Below are positions 30,132 through 38,695 of a stretch of 64,000 nucleotides of DNA, piece after piece. Where the stretch lies: the NCBI GenBank assembly GCA_010671905.1, contig JAAHII010000001.1, forward strand, positions 5,022,001 through 5,086,000. The letters run 5' to 3'. Within the stretch, counting starts at the first letter, position 1. Each line of letters starts with the position of its first letter. Made by a program: the position numbers and the translations under genes. This DNA is from Leptolyngbya sp. SIOISBB (GTDB lineage: Bacteria; Cyanobacteriota; Cyanobacteriia; Phormidesmidales; Phormidesmidaceae). The notes beneath the pieces were generated by a model. The model was given only the letters and a program-made list of their open reading frames with translations, searched no databases and was not told the DNA's origin.

Positions 30132-31229
30132 TCAAGGGCTATATAAATTTCCGTCGGGCATGACCGCATCGATGAGGCAGGCATCTTTGAGATTAGCTTG
30201 CCAGACATTCGCTTGAGACAAATCAGCTCCGGTGAGGTTGGCCCCTCTGAGATTGGTTTCTGACAAGTTCGCCATTTTTAAATCGGCAAATCGTAAATTC
30301 GCCCCCTGCAAATCAGCTTTCCGTAAAATGGCTTCACGCAAATCAGCATTCTCAAAATTGGTGCGGATTAGTTTGGCTTGGTGAAGATTAGCCCCAATGA
30401 GATTGGCGCCAATGAGCGTCGTGCCCTCTAAGCAAGCACGGCTGAGATTGGCCATACACAAGTTGGTCAGGCTGAAATTGGCAATCGTGAGATTGGCCCC
30501 ATGTAGCGCCACCCCAATCATGTTGGCGGCGCTGCAAATAGCGGCACTGAGATTGACGTCATGCATCAACGCATCCTGTAAAGTCGCCATGGCGAAGTTC
30601 GCCTCTCGCAGGTCAGCACCGTTGAGAGTGGCGCTAGCTAAATTGCAACGACTCAGATCGGCAGTGTACAGGGTTGTGTTGCTGAGATCGGCCCAGGCTA
30701 AATCAGCTTCCGAAAATTGCACCATACAGGCATCGGCTTGATTCAGCGAAGCCTGCCGCAAATCTGCTTGGCGAAATTGGGCTTCTCGCAAAACGCTGCG
30801 AGTCAAATCGGCATTGGTCAAAACTGCTGAGTTAAGCGTTGCTGCCTGCAAACTGGCATCATGCAGCGACACTTCGCGAAGGTCAGCACCGTTGAGGTTG
30901 GCGTAACCTAGCTGGGCGTAGCTGAGGTTGGCGGTGTACAACAGCGCCTCTCTCAGATTGGCATAGCGTAGATCTGTTTCGCGGAGGTCAGCCATGCAAC
31001 AATCGGCCGCTGACAGGTTGATTTCGCGGAGGTTCGCTTTCTTCAGCGGTGCTTCTCGCAGGTCAATCCGACTGCCTCGATGCCCGACTAGGGTGGAACC
31101 GGCTTCTTGCGATCGCCATTGATTCCATGCGCCAACTCCTTTAGCTAGCAGGCCTAGGGGTTCAGCCGGCGAAATGCTGGTAGGGGCAAGCGATGACGAT
31201 ATATCAGGAGGCGATAACGGTTGAAGCAC
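30132..31229 (-). CDS. Pentapeptide-repeat protein
   Basis: 365 residues. From about residue 55 to the end the protein is a nearly unbroken run of A(D/N)LxX pentapeptides (for example ANLREINLSAADCCMADLRE, then ADLRYANLREALLYTANL), more than 50 units. This folds as a right-handed quadrilateral beta-helix. The N-terminal 50 residues are different (PLSPPDISSSLAPTSISPAEP), Pro/Ser-rich, without a clear signal peptide. Cyanobacteria have many such proteins; most are unstudied, and a few mimic DNA and protect gyrase. No partner gene gives a clue. Confidence 0.93.
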   Translation of the reverse strand: MLQPLSPPDISSSLAPTSISPAEPLGLLAKGVGAWNQWRSQEAGSTLVGHRGSRIDLREAPLKKANLREINLSAADCCMADLRETDLRYANLREALLYTANLSYAQLGYANLNGADLREVSLHDASLQAATLNSAVLTNADLTRSVLREAQFRQADLRQASLNQADACMVQFSEADLAWADLSNTTLYTADLSRCNLASATLNGADLREANFAMATLQDALMHDVNLSAAICSAANMIGVALHGANLTIANFSLTNLCMANLSRACLEGTTLIGANLIGANLHQAKLIRTNFENADLREAILRKADLQGANLRFADLKMANLSETNLRGANLTGADLSQANVWQANLKDACLIDAVMPDGNLYSP

Positions 31230-31415
31230 AGGATTCCTGCCGCTGTGGGGTGGATGCTGTTGAGCAAAATGCTTTAGGCGGCTACGCCTAGTCTGCCCAA
31301 GAAGTGTGGCGTCCTACAACCAGCTCAGGTTTCATCACGACTGCAGCGATCGCTCCAGGTTGTCAGTTACCATGGGTGTCTCGTTATCGATGCTGCCCGC
31401 GTTGCCGGAGCCCTT

Positions 31416-31850
31416 ATGACTGCCACTGCGATTACACATCACTATCAAAAAGTGCTCGATATCTCGACTCGGGGTAAATCATTACAGCGCTTCACCCGCC
31501 AAGTGCAGGGCGTCGTCAGTGAGTCTGGGATTACTACCGGCATGTGTACGGTCTTTATTCGTCACACTTCCGCCAGCCTCACAATTCAAGAAAATGCTGA
31601 TCCCGATGTCTTGGTCGATCTCGAAAATTTTCTCGCCAAATTGGTACCTGATGGTGATCACTATGTTCATAGTGCGGAGGGACCAGATGATATGCCAGCG
31701 CACATTCGCTCTGTGCTGACCAGTACCTCTGAGACGATTCCCATTGTCAATGGACGATTGGCGTTAGGTACTTGGCAAGGCCTCTATCTGTGGGAACATC
31801 GCGATCGCGGTCATACCCGTGAGATTGTTATTCACCTAATCGGGAGTTAA
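31416..31850 (+). CDS. YjbQ/UPF0047-family protein (thiamin-phosphate-synthase-like)
   Basis: 144 residues, typical length. Conserved SGITTGMCTVFIRHTSASLTIQENADPDV, metal-binding DHYVHSAEGPDDMPAHIRS and GRLALGTWQGLYLWEHRDR are all intact (the UPF0047 signature includes GTWQ). E. coli YjbQ has weak thiamin-phosphate-synthase activity, but the physiological role is unknown. Start ATG 31416. Four bases separate its stop from the era start, so the pair is likely cotranscribed. Confidence 0.93.
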   Translation: MTATAITHHYQKVLDISTRGKSLQRFTRQVQGVVSESGITTGMCTVFIRHTSASLTIQENADPDVLVDLENFLAKLVPDGDHYVHSAEGPDDMPAHIRSVLTSTSETIPIVNGRLALGTWQGLYLWEHRDRGHTREIVIHLIGS

Positions 31851-31854
31851 GCCC

Positions 31855-32793
31855 ATGGTTAATAGTTTGGGGTTATCTTCAATTCCTGTTGCGCCGCCAG
31901 ATTTTCGCTCCGGTTTTGTCGGCATTGTGGGGCGTCCCAATGTGGGCAAGTCGACCCTCATGAATTATTTGATTGGGCAAAAGGTGGCGATCACCTCGCC
32001 TGTGGCTCAAACGACGCGCAATCGACTCAGAGGGATTTTGACCACCGAGGCGGCACAGATCATTTTTGTAGATACACCGGGTATTCACAAACCCCACCAT
32101 GAGTTGGGCAAAGTGCTAGTTCACAATGCCCGCACCGCGATCGCTTCGGTTGACCTCGTGCTATTTGTGGTGGATGGTTCAGTGGCGGCAGGGCGAGGCG
32201 ATCGCTTCATCGCTGATTTGTTGGCCCAGCAGTCTACCCCGGTTTATCTGGGCATGAACAAAATTGACCTGCGCTCCGCCGATAACGCAGCGGCCATGGT
32301 AGAGAGTTATCAAGCCCTCGCCGCTGAACACAACTGGCCCGTGCTGGAATTCTCTGCGGTCACGGGTGATCACGTTTCTGACCTGCAAAGCCGACTGATT
32401 GAAGGACTCGAAACGGGGCCTTACTACTATCCTCCAGACCTGGTCACAGATCAGCCGGAACGATTCATTATGGGCGAGCTGATTCGTGAACAGGTGTTGT
32501 ACCACACCCGTGAGGAAGTTCCTCATTCCGTCGCTGTCGCTATTGACCGCGTTGAAGAAGACGAAAAAATTACTCGCATTCTTGCTACCGTGCATGTTGA
32601 ACGCGATTCCCAAAAGGGGATCCTCATTGGCAAAAAAGGCAGCATGATGAAGGCGATCGGCACGGGGGCGCGTGAGCAAATGCAAAAGCTCATTACGGGC
32701 AAGGTGTACTTAGAAGTTTTTGTCAAAGTCCAGCCGAAATGGCGACAGTCTCGCACACGCTTAGCCGAACTCGGCTACCAACGAGAAGAATGA
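31855..32793 (+). CDS. era: GTPase Era
   Basis: Ribosome-associated GTPase for 16S rRNA maturation and 30S assembly. 312 residues. G1 GRPNVGKST, G2 (TTRNRLRG effector), G3 DTPG, and G4 NKID are present, followed by a C-terminal type-2 KH domain (KGSMMKAIGTGAREQMQKL...VYLEVFVKVQPKWR). Directly after the YjbQ gene. rnc, a functional neighbour of era in many bacteria, lies about 3.7 kb downstream. Confidence 0.97.
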   Translation: MVNSLGLSSIPVAPPDFRSGFVGIVGRPNVGKSTLMNYLIGQKVAITSPVAQTTRNRLRGILTTEAAQIIFVDTPGIHKPHHELGKVLVHNARTAIASVDLVLFVVDGSVAAGRGDRFIADLLAQQSTPVYLGMNKIDLRSADNAAAMVESYQALAAEHNWPVLEFSAVTGDHVSDLQSRLIEGLETGPYYYPPDLVTDQPERFIMGELIREQVLYHTREEVPHSVAVAIDRVEEDEKITRILATVHVERDSQKGILIGKKGSMMKAIGTGAREQMQKLITGKVYLEVFVKVQPKWRQSRTRLAELGYQREE

Positions 32794-32950
32794 GACCAAT
32801 CAAGTCTCGATTTGATGAGTGGGTTAGTGGGTGGCCAACGTCCGCGAGTGAGCGGATGTGAGGAGACTTCTAACGGCTGATCCCTAAGCTTTGGCCCCAT
32901 CTGGCGAGTAATTTTTCTACAGTAGAGAGCGTACTGAATTGCGATCGCCC

Positions 32951-33434
32951 ATGTTCATTCCGACTGCGACTGATCTAGAAAACATTTTTCAAGTTGCCAA
33001 CCTGTTTGTACTGCCATTTTGGGGACTCATGGTGTTATTGCCAAACTGGTCTCTAACCCGTCGAGTCATGCAGTCCTATGTTCCCTTTGCCGCCTTGGCA
33101 AGCCTCTACGTTTATCTCTTTGTGACGCTAGATGGCGGTGTTCTCGAAGCCTTTTCCGATCCCCCAACTGGAACTCACGGGGTTGGCGGGTATGTTTGCT
33201 AATTCCCAGGTGATGGCGCTGGGCTGGGTCCATTTTCTCGTGATGGATTTGTTTGTCGGCCGGTGGATTTACCTGCAAGGCCAAGAGAATGGGATCTTTA
33301 CCCGTCACTCTCTAGCGTTTTGCTTGTTTGCTGGTCCCTTTGGGCTATTAATCCACTTTTTTACAGCTGCCATCACCCGTAGATTCTTTGCTCCCGCAGA
33401 CGACAATGCCTCAGCCGAGCCATCTGCGGTATAA
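32951..33434 (+). pseudogene. ABA4-like (DUF4281) membrane protein, frameshifted as sequenced
   Basis: Two overlapping frames make one protein of about 160 residues. Frame 1 from ATG 32951 (MFIPTATDLENIFQVANLFVLPFWG) runs through LYVYLFVTLDGGVLEAF. Frame 2 continues PIPQLELTGLAGMFANSQVMALGWVHFLVMDLFVGRWIY and ends at 33434. Deleting one T from the TTTT at 33152-33155 gives AFPIPQL and joins them. The WVHFLxxDLFVGRW block is the core of the ABA4-like family; plant ABA4 is needed for neoxanthin, and the cyanobacterial role is unproven. Four predicted membrane helices. Break is either a genuine mutation or a homopolymer error like that in rpoB. Confidence 0.78.
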
Positions 33435-33508
33435 GGTCTGATTGACAGGGGTTACAAGACAAGAGTTAATAAAGCTCATTTAGGTTCTGTGAAGCTTGGG
33501 GTTGACCT

Positions 33509-35197
33509 ATGGTCTCTTTGGTTCGGTCTCGTTGGCGGCAACTATGTCGCGCTTGGTCCCGTCGGCGGTGGCGATCGCTCCTGCGATTTAGCACATTGCT
33601 GAGTATATGTTTCGCATTTATTGTCGCCTGTACGAGCAGTCCGACAACCGAAACCGATGCCCCAGCGGACTCAACAGCCGATACCGGGAGCGATCGAGTC
33701 TCCATTGGCACCACTCTCTCTGTCAGGACTTTGGACCCTGCTGACGCTTATGAGATTCTTCCCGGAATTTTGCTACATAACCTAGGGGATCAGCTGTATG
33801 CCTACGAACCTGGCACCACTGACCTGATTCCTCAACTGGCAACAGACATGCCTACCATCAGCGACGATGGCCTGACCTACGTCATTCCCCTGCGGGATGA
33901 TGTGGTCTTCCATGACGGCACTCCTTTTACCGCCGAGGCGATGGCCTTCTCTTTAGAAAGATTTATGCAAAATGGTGGTCGCCCAGCGTTTTTGTTGGCT
34001 GATCGCATCGAGTCTGTTGAAGCCACCGGTGACTATGAACTCACCGTTACCCTGAACTCGCCGTTCGCCGCGTTTACGGCATTAATGACCTTTTGGAGCG
34101 TGACCCCAGTCCCCCTTGATGCTTATGAAATTGCTGAGGGAAGCTTTGTCCCGGATAACTTCATCGGTACGGGTCCCTACAAGCTTGCGGCTTTCAACAG
34201 TGATTCCATTAAGTTGGACGTGAATGAGGATTACTGGGGGGAGAAGCCCGCGAATGGTGGTATTGATATTCAGATTTTCAGCAGCCCTGCCAACCTCTAC
34301 AACACGTTCAAAACCAATGGGATCGATGTAGCTTACCAAACCCTCGATCCCGACCAGATTGCTGATCTAGAGCGGACTGCCGAAGCAGGCAATTGGCAGG
34401 TAATTGAAGCGGGCACGACCGTCATCAACTACATGAGCCTGAATCAAAAAATTGAGCCGCTGAACGACGTGCGCGTGCGTCAGGCGATCGCGGCCATGAT
34501 TGACCGTAACTTGGTCAATGAGCGAGTTTTTCAAGGTCAGGCAGAACCGCTTTACAGTCTGATCCCCACTAGCTTCGACGTTTATGAGCCGGTGCTGCAG
34601 GATGCTTACGGTGATGGTAATTTTGAACTGGCGGAGCAATTACTCAGAGACGCTGGCTTTTCAGAAGAGAATCCGTTCATTTTTGAGATCTGGTATCCCA
34701 CCGCTTCGACCACTCGCAGCGTCGTAGCCAATACCCTCAAAGAGTCTTTTGAGACGGGCTTGCCAGGATTAGTCAGTGTGACCGTGCAAACTGCCGAGAG
34801 TGCGACACTTTGGAGCAACCTTGATCAAGGTGTGTATCCTTCAGTGCTCGCTAACTGGTATCCCGACTACTATGATGTCGACACCTTTGTACAACCGTTC
34901 TTGAGCTGTGAACAGGGGTCTGAAGCCACCCTCTGCGAAGAAGGGCAAAGTCAAGGCAGCGGTTCCTTTTACTACAGTGAAAGAGCCAATGAACTGGTGA
35001 ATGCCCAGCAATCGGAACAAGATCCGGCAGCTCGCAAAGCCATCATCAAAGATATTCAAACCTTGCTTCAGGAGGATGTACCCTATATTCCTCTCTGGCA
35101 AAATAAGGATTACGTCTTTGCCCATGACGGGATTGAGGGGGTCGCCATTCAACCGACTCAACAATTCTTGATGTGGCAAATAGGCAAGGGTAGTTAG
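33509..35197 (+). CDS. ABC transporter solute-binding lipoprotein, peptide/nickel (DppA/OppA) family 5
   Basis: 562 residues. Basic N-terminus, hydrophobic core and lipobox IVAC give a lipoprotein signal with Cys at about residue 41, then an acidic linker (SSPTTETDAPADSTAD). The SBP_bac_5 domain follows: VSIGTTLSVRTLDPADAYE, FHDGTPFTAEAMAFSLERF, GTGPYKLAAF, LNDVRVRQAIAAMIDRNLV and DVPYIPLWQNKDYVFA. Ligand not predictable. Likely partner of the DppC-like permease at 26488-27393, though not adjacent. The start ATG 33509 supplies an Arg-rich n-region. Confidence 0.93.
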   Translation: MVSLVRSRWRQLCRAWSRRRWRSLLRFSTLLSICFAFIVACTSSPTTETDAPADSTADTGSDRVSIGTTLSVRTLDPADAYEILPGILLHNLGDQLYAYEPGTTDLIPQLATDMPTISDDGLTYVIPLRDDVVFHDGTPFTAEAMAFSLERFMQNGGRPAFLLADRIESVEATGDYELTVTLNSPFAAFTALMTFWSVTPVPLDAYEIAEGSFVPDNFIGTGPYKLAAFNSDSIKLDVNEDYWGEKPANGGIDIQIFSSPANLYNTFKTNGIDVAYQTLDPDQIADLERTAEAGNWQVIEAGTTVINYMSLNQKIEPLNDVRVRQAIAAMIDRNLVNERVFQGQAEPLYSLIPTSFDVYEPVLQDAYGDGNFELAEQLLRDAGFSEENPFIFEIWYPTASTTRSVVANTLKESFETGLPGLVSVTVQTAESATLWSNLDQGVYPSVLANWYPDYYDVDTFVQPFLSCEQGSEATLCEEGQSQGSGSFYYSERANELVNAQQSEQDPAARKAIIKDIQTLLQEDVPYIPLWQNKDYVFAHDGIEGVAIQPTQQFLMWQIGKGS

Positions 35198-35493
35198 CGG
35201 TTGGCAGAGTTATCTATTCTCTGCAAAGTTGTGCTTGGTATGCAGTGGCTAGCTCTACGGTTTCCATGACCTTGAGTTGGCTGCTGTGATTAAGCTTTTC
35301 GGTGTGTTTACCAGTCTAGGTAAAGCTCTAGCTGATTCAACAGACGTCTAGACGAGGGCGGCTAATCAGTTGCGGAGTAACCTAGGACACAAGCTTGTGA
35401 AGGGTTCGTTATCGTGGAATAGGAGAAAGAAATCTCCTAAATATCGCGAACCTGCGATTAAAATCAATGCGAACCGTAGGTGGTTGCTGTTCT

Positions 35494-36135
35494 ATGACCG
35501 TTGCTTTGAATAAAACTGATAAGGCTACTCAAATATTGAACGGTGCGCTTCAAGAGTTTTTAGCGCATGGCTACGCGGGTACCAGTATGGATCGGGTGGC
35601 CGCAACGGCAGGGGTTTCTAAACCCACGGTTTACAATCACTTTCAAGACAAAGAGGGGCTCTTTCGAGCGCTAGTCCAAAAAATCGCGCGGGAGCGCTTT
35701 CAAATCAAATTTAATTCAGAGGTCTGTAGTGGCAAGCCTGAGGAGTCTCTACCCCGGTTGTTGGCTTCGATGGTTACCACCATTTCAGACGATGATGATT
35801 ATCAAGATTTTGTGCGGTTAGTGATCGGTGAGTCTGGGCGCTTCCCGGAACTGGCGAGAACCTTTGTGACGTATCTTGCCAAACCGGGACTGCAGCAGAT
35901 GCAAGACTATTTGGAACAGCATCCGGAATTTCGATTTGCCGATTCTCAAGCGATCGCTCAAATCATTCTCGGCTCCGCTGTTTACATGTGCCTCACCCAA
36001 TGCATTTTGCATGGTTGTGACATCATGCCCCTGAGCAAAGAGAACTACATTGACGCCATGGTGCGATTGATGCTCAACTCTGCCCTCTCTGAGGCTGCTC
36101 AAGCTTCGTCAAGTGCAGCAACTGCCTCTGCTTAA
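35494..36135 (+). CDS. TetR-family transcriptional regulator
   Basis: About 213 residues from ATG 35494 (MTVALNKTDKATQILNGAL), with AGGTGG upstream; ATG 35467 adds nine residues. N-terminal helix-turn-helix TSMDRVAATAGVSKPTVYNHFQDKEGLFRALV is typical. The ligand domain (VIGESGRFPELARTFV, GLQQMQDYLEQ) resembles the AefR/TetR_C_33-like group that governs efflux or envelope genes. Ends with an Ala/Ser-rich tail. No divergently transcribed target is adjacent, so its regulon is unknown. Confidence 0.9.
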   Translation: MTVALNKTDKATQILNGALQEFLAHGYAGTSMDRVAATAGVSKPTVYNHFQDKEGLFRALVQKIARERFQIKFNSEVCSGKPEESLPRLLASMVTTISDDDDYQDFVRLVIGESGRFPELARTFVTYLAKPGLQQMQDYLEQHPEFRFADSQAIAQIILGSAVYMCLTQCILHGCDIMPLSKENYIDAMVRLMLNSALSEAAQASSSAATASA

Positions 36136-36298
36136 AATAGACATATTGCTCTCAAGATCATCAGCGTGAGCGGCCTCGCGGCAGGTTCTTAAGTCCCTTC
36201 CCTCACGTCTGCGCCGCTCCAAGAGACGCTATCGAAAATATATGATTTGCCCAGCGAACTGCCTGAGGAGTCGGACAAACTGGATGCAGTGCGGGCTT

Positions 36299-36430
36299 CT
36301 AGGGTCTGTCATTCGGTCGCGGTCAAATCCTTTCCACAAAGGAACGACAGCCCCTAGCCTGTTGAGTGAATGCGGGCGCGGGTGTGCTTAGCCCCAAAGG
36401 TGTCTGGAATTAATTGATGACGCACCCTAG
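36299..36430 (-). repeat. MITE-like element, family 1, copy B (CTAG-bounded)
   Basis: 132-bp element bounded by CTAG (36299-36302 and 36427-36430), inverted relative to copy A at 5678-5810. Terminal inverted repeats are CTAGGGT-CTGTCAT at one end and CTAGGGT-GCGTCAT at the other. Best-conserved parts with copy A are CGCGCCCGCATTCACTC and AGGATTTGAC. A small internal hairpin (CCTTT/AAAGG) is kept, with different bases, in copy A. It ends 46 bp before the rnc start codon, so it probably lies in the rnc leader or promoter. Confidence 0.75.
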
Positions 36431-36476
36431 GACTGCTCGGTATTCAGCCTGACGATTTCTAATACGGAAGAAGGCG

Positions 36477-37148
36477 ATGGCAAGTCTGCCAGGATTTCAA
36501 AATGCAGCGCTGTTGACGCAAGCAATGACTCACAAGTCTTATGCGCGGGAAAACCCTCAGGCGGGCAGTGATAATGAACGCCTGGAGTTTTTGGGCGACG
36601 CGATTCTCACGTTTTTGTGTGGCGAATTTTTATTTGCTCGCTATCCGGCCAAACCTGAGGGGGCACTGACACCGTTGCGAGCCTCTTTAGTGGATGCGAC
36701 CCAGCTCGGCAAGTTCGCTCAGGAACTCTCGTTGCAAACGCATCTGCGACTTGGCAAAGGGGTTGAGGGCAGCGGCGGTCGCACCAATCCGAGACTTCTG
36801 AGCAGTGCTTTTGAAGCTTTGGTAGGCGCGTACTTTTTAGATCAGCGATCGTGCATTGAGCCGGTTCGGGATTTTGTTGTTCCCTTATTTGAGTCTGTGG
36901 TTGAGGTGCTCGCTGATCCCACTCAGAATGTTAACGAGAAAAGTAAATTGCAGGAATGGTCGCTGGGGCAATCAGGCATCATTCCCACTTACGACATTGT
37001 GGATGAGTCCGGGCCAGACCACGCCAAGGAGTTTACTGCGGTCGTCCGGATTGATGGTCAGGTGCTTGGCCAGGGCCAAGGTCACCGCAAACAAGATGCT
37101 GAGAAAGCATCGGCTCGTGATGCCTTGCAACAGCTCGGCCTGCTGTGA
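36477..37148 (+). CDS. rnc: Ribonuclease III
   Basis: Endonuclease for double-stranded RNA (rRNA processing, mRNA turnover). 223 residues. The catalytic domain has NERLEFLGDAIL and SSAFEALVGAYFLD with the Mg-binding acidic residues. The C-terminal dsRNA-binding domain runs from NVNEKSKLQEWSL to AEKASARDALQQLGLL. The start ATG 36477 has AAGAAGG upstream, and an in-frame stop at 36450 rules out a longer N-terminus. The MITE-like copy B sits just upstream. Convergent with the amidohydrolase, 16 bp apart. Confidence 0.96.
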   Translation: MASLPGFQNAALLTQAMTHKSYARENPQAGSDNERLEFLGDAILTFLCGEFLFARYPAKPEGALTPLRASLVDATQLGKFAQELSLQTHLRLGKGVEGSGGRTNPRLLSSAFEALVGAYFLDQRSCIEPVRDFVVPLFESVVEVLADPTQNVNEKSKLQEWSLGQSGIIPTYDIVDESGPDHAKEFTAVVRIDGQVLGQGQGHRKQDAEKASARDALQQLGLL

Positions 37149-37164
37149 AATTGGGCCATGCGCT

Positions 37165-38412
37165 TCAGCTCACCGAAGCTAATTGCCAAAGAGCTTGGGA
37201 CTGTAATTGGGTTTTAGCGACGATTTTGCCTGCTTTGAAGACAGTGCGGTTGGGGGTGGCCGTGGCGATCGCTTCCGAGGCTGATTGGGCGCCTAACAGG
37301 ACTAAGTCGGCGGCACATCCCGGTGCCACTCCATAGTTTGTAATGCCGATCGCCCGCGCCCCTTGACGGGTCACCAGATCCAGGCAAAATTCCTGACGGG
37401 CGGTCGTTCCCAATTGCAAGACTTGGGCTAACAGCGTCGCAATTTTGAGGACGTCGCCATCTCCAAAGGGCGTAAACAGATTTTGAATATTGTTGGTGGC
37501 AGTGCCCACGGTGACCCCCCAATCAGAGAGTTGGTGCAGGGGGGCAACGCCGCGACGCACATTGTGAGAATCTTGGCGTGACATCATGTACAGGTCCGAA
37601 GCGGGGAGCGCTAGCACTGAAATGCCCGCTTCCTGAAGCTCCGCTGCGATCACGGCTAGTTGCTCTGGTCGCAGAGCTGCCAGCTTCGTCAGATGTCCCA
37701 GGCAGACGCGTCCTTGCCAGTGCCGCTTGCGAGTTTCGGCAATGACTAGCGGTAACTGTAACGGTTTATCGTCATCCAAAAAATCGAGGTGAAAGTCCAC
37801 ATCACAGTCGAATTCTTGAGCAATGTCAAAAATGATCTCGATATTGCGCTGAGGATCCGGATCCACATAGGGAGCCGACCCAATGACGTCGCCGCCCATG
37901 GCCATGGCTTGTCGCAAGAGAGCTTCGGTACCCGGCTGCTGAGTAATGCCCTCCTGAGCAAATACCGCCAGTTGCAAGGTAATACCAGGTTGATAAGCCT
38001 GTTTGAGGGGCAACAGCGCTTGCATCGAGGTTAACCCTAAGACCGGATCTACCTCAACATGACTACGCATTGCTGTAATGCCAAAGGCGATCGCCTTTTC
38101 CAGCACGATCCGGGCGCGTTGTTGAATATCCTCAACGGTGTACTGCTCCTTGAGCCGGAAGGTGGTGCTTAAAGCTTCGGCAAAGTCGCCTACTTGAGCA
38201 GGGGCTTGGTTCAGTAAAAAAGCTTTGTCTAAGTGAATATGGGCATCGACGAACCCTGGCACCAGTAGCTGTCCCTGGGCGTCAATGATGATATCGGCGG
38301 GGATGGCGGTGGTGGGTGTGACCGTTGCGATGGTGCCATCTTGGATCGCGATCGCCCAAAGACCAGAACGTCCCACTAATGCTGCATTCTCAATGACACA
38401 ATCAACTGTCAT
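37165..38412 (-). CDS. Cytosine-deaminase-like amidohydrolase
   Basis: 415 residues, amidohydrolase superfamily TIM barrel. Metal ligand blocks: PGFVDAHIHLDKAFL (HxH), MRSHVEVDP, DVDFHLDFLDD and CLGHLTKLA. The segment that in E. coli cytosine deaminase supplies the catalytic Asp (HDDVFDPW region) reads TNNIQNLFTPFGDGD here, with Asn in place of Asp. Related proteins of uncertain substrate share this NN pattern, so the enzyme may act on a different ring amide or N-substituted triazine or pyrimidine. Start ATG 38412. Alone on the minus strand, divergent from the CHASE2 kinase. Confidence 0.82.
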   Translation of the reverse strand: MTVDCVIENAALVGRSGLWAIAIQDGTIATVTPTTAIPADIIIDAQGQLLVPGFVDAHIHLDKAFLLNQAPAQVGDFAEALSTTFRLKEQYTVEDIQQRARIVLEKAIAFGITAMRSHVEVDPVLGLTSMQALLPLKQAYQPGITLQLAVFAQEGITQQPGTEALLRQAMAMGGDVIGSAPYVDPDPQRNIEIIFDIAQEFDCDVDFHLDFLDDDKPLQLPLVIAETRKRHWQGRVCLGHLTKLAALRPEQLAVIAAELQEAGISVLALPASDLYMMSRQDSHNVRRGVAPLHQLSDWGVTVGTATNNIQNLFTPFGDGDVLKIATLLAQVLQLGTTARQEFCLDLVTRQGARAIGITNYGVAPGCAADLVLLGAQSASEAIATATPNRTVFKAGKIVAKTQLQSQALWQLASVS

Positions 38413-38695
38413 GTGGGCCTAATACTGTTGTTGGCAAAACTATGAAAGGCATTATCCTAACGTATTTGGTCATGATCAATCAGGCACTCGGCCTATGCAA
38501 AAATTAGCCGGCTAAGTTGAGTACGCGTTAGCTCAACTCATGTAATTTGCCCGGTGGATGGCGCAACTGCCGGTTAAGCAATCACACTGGTATCGACAAA
38601 CAGTTATGGTATGACTGAGCGCATCTACAGTCGGGCTAGGATCGCCTGAACAGCACCGACAGACTAGGACAGACGCCCCTTGCTCAGGATCTTCT

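Noticed and set aside
30132-31229. Regular short-period DNA repeats resembling a repeat array
   Set aside because: The periodicity is 15 bp from A(D/N)LxX pentapeptides in a coding frame, not a CRISPR or tandem non-coding array.
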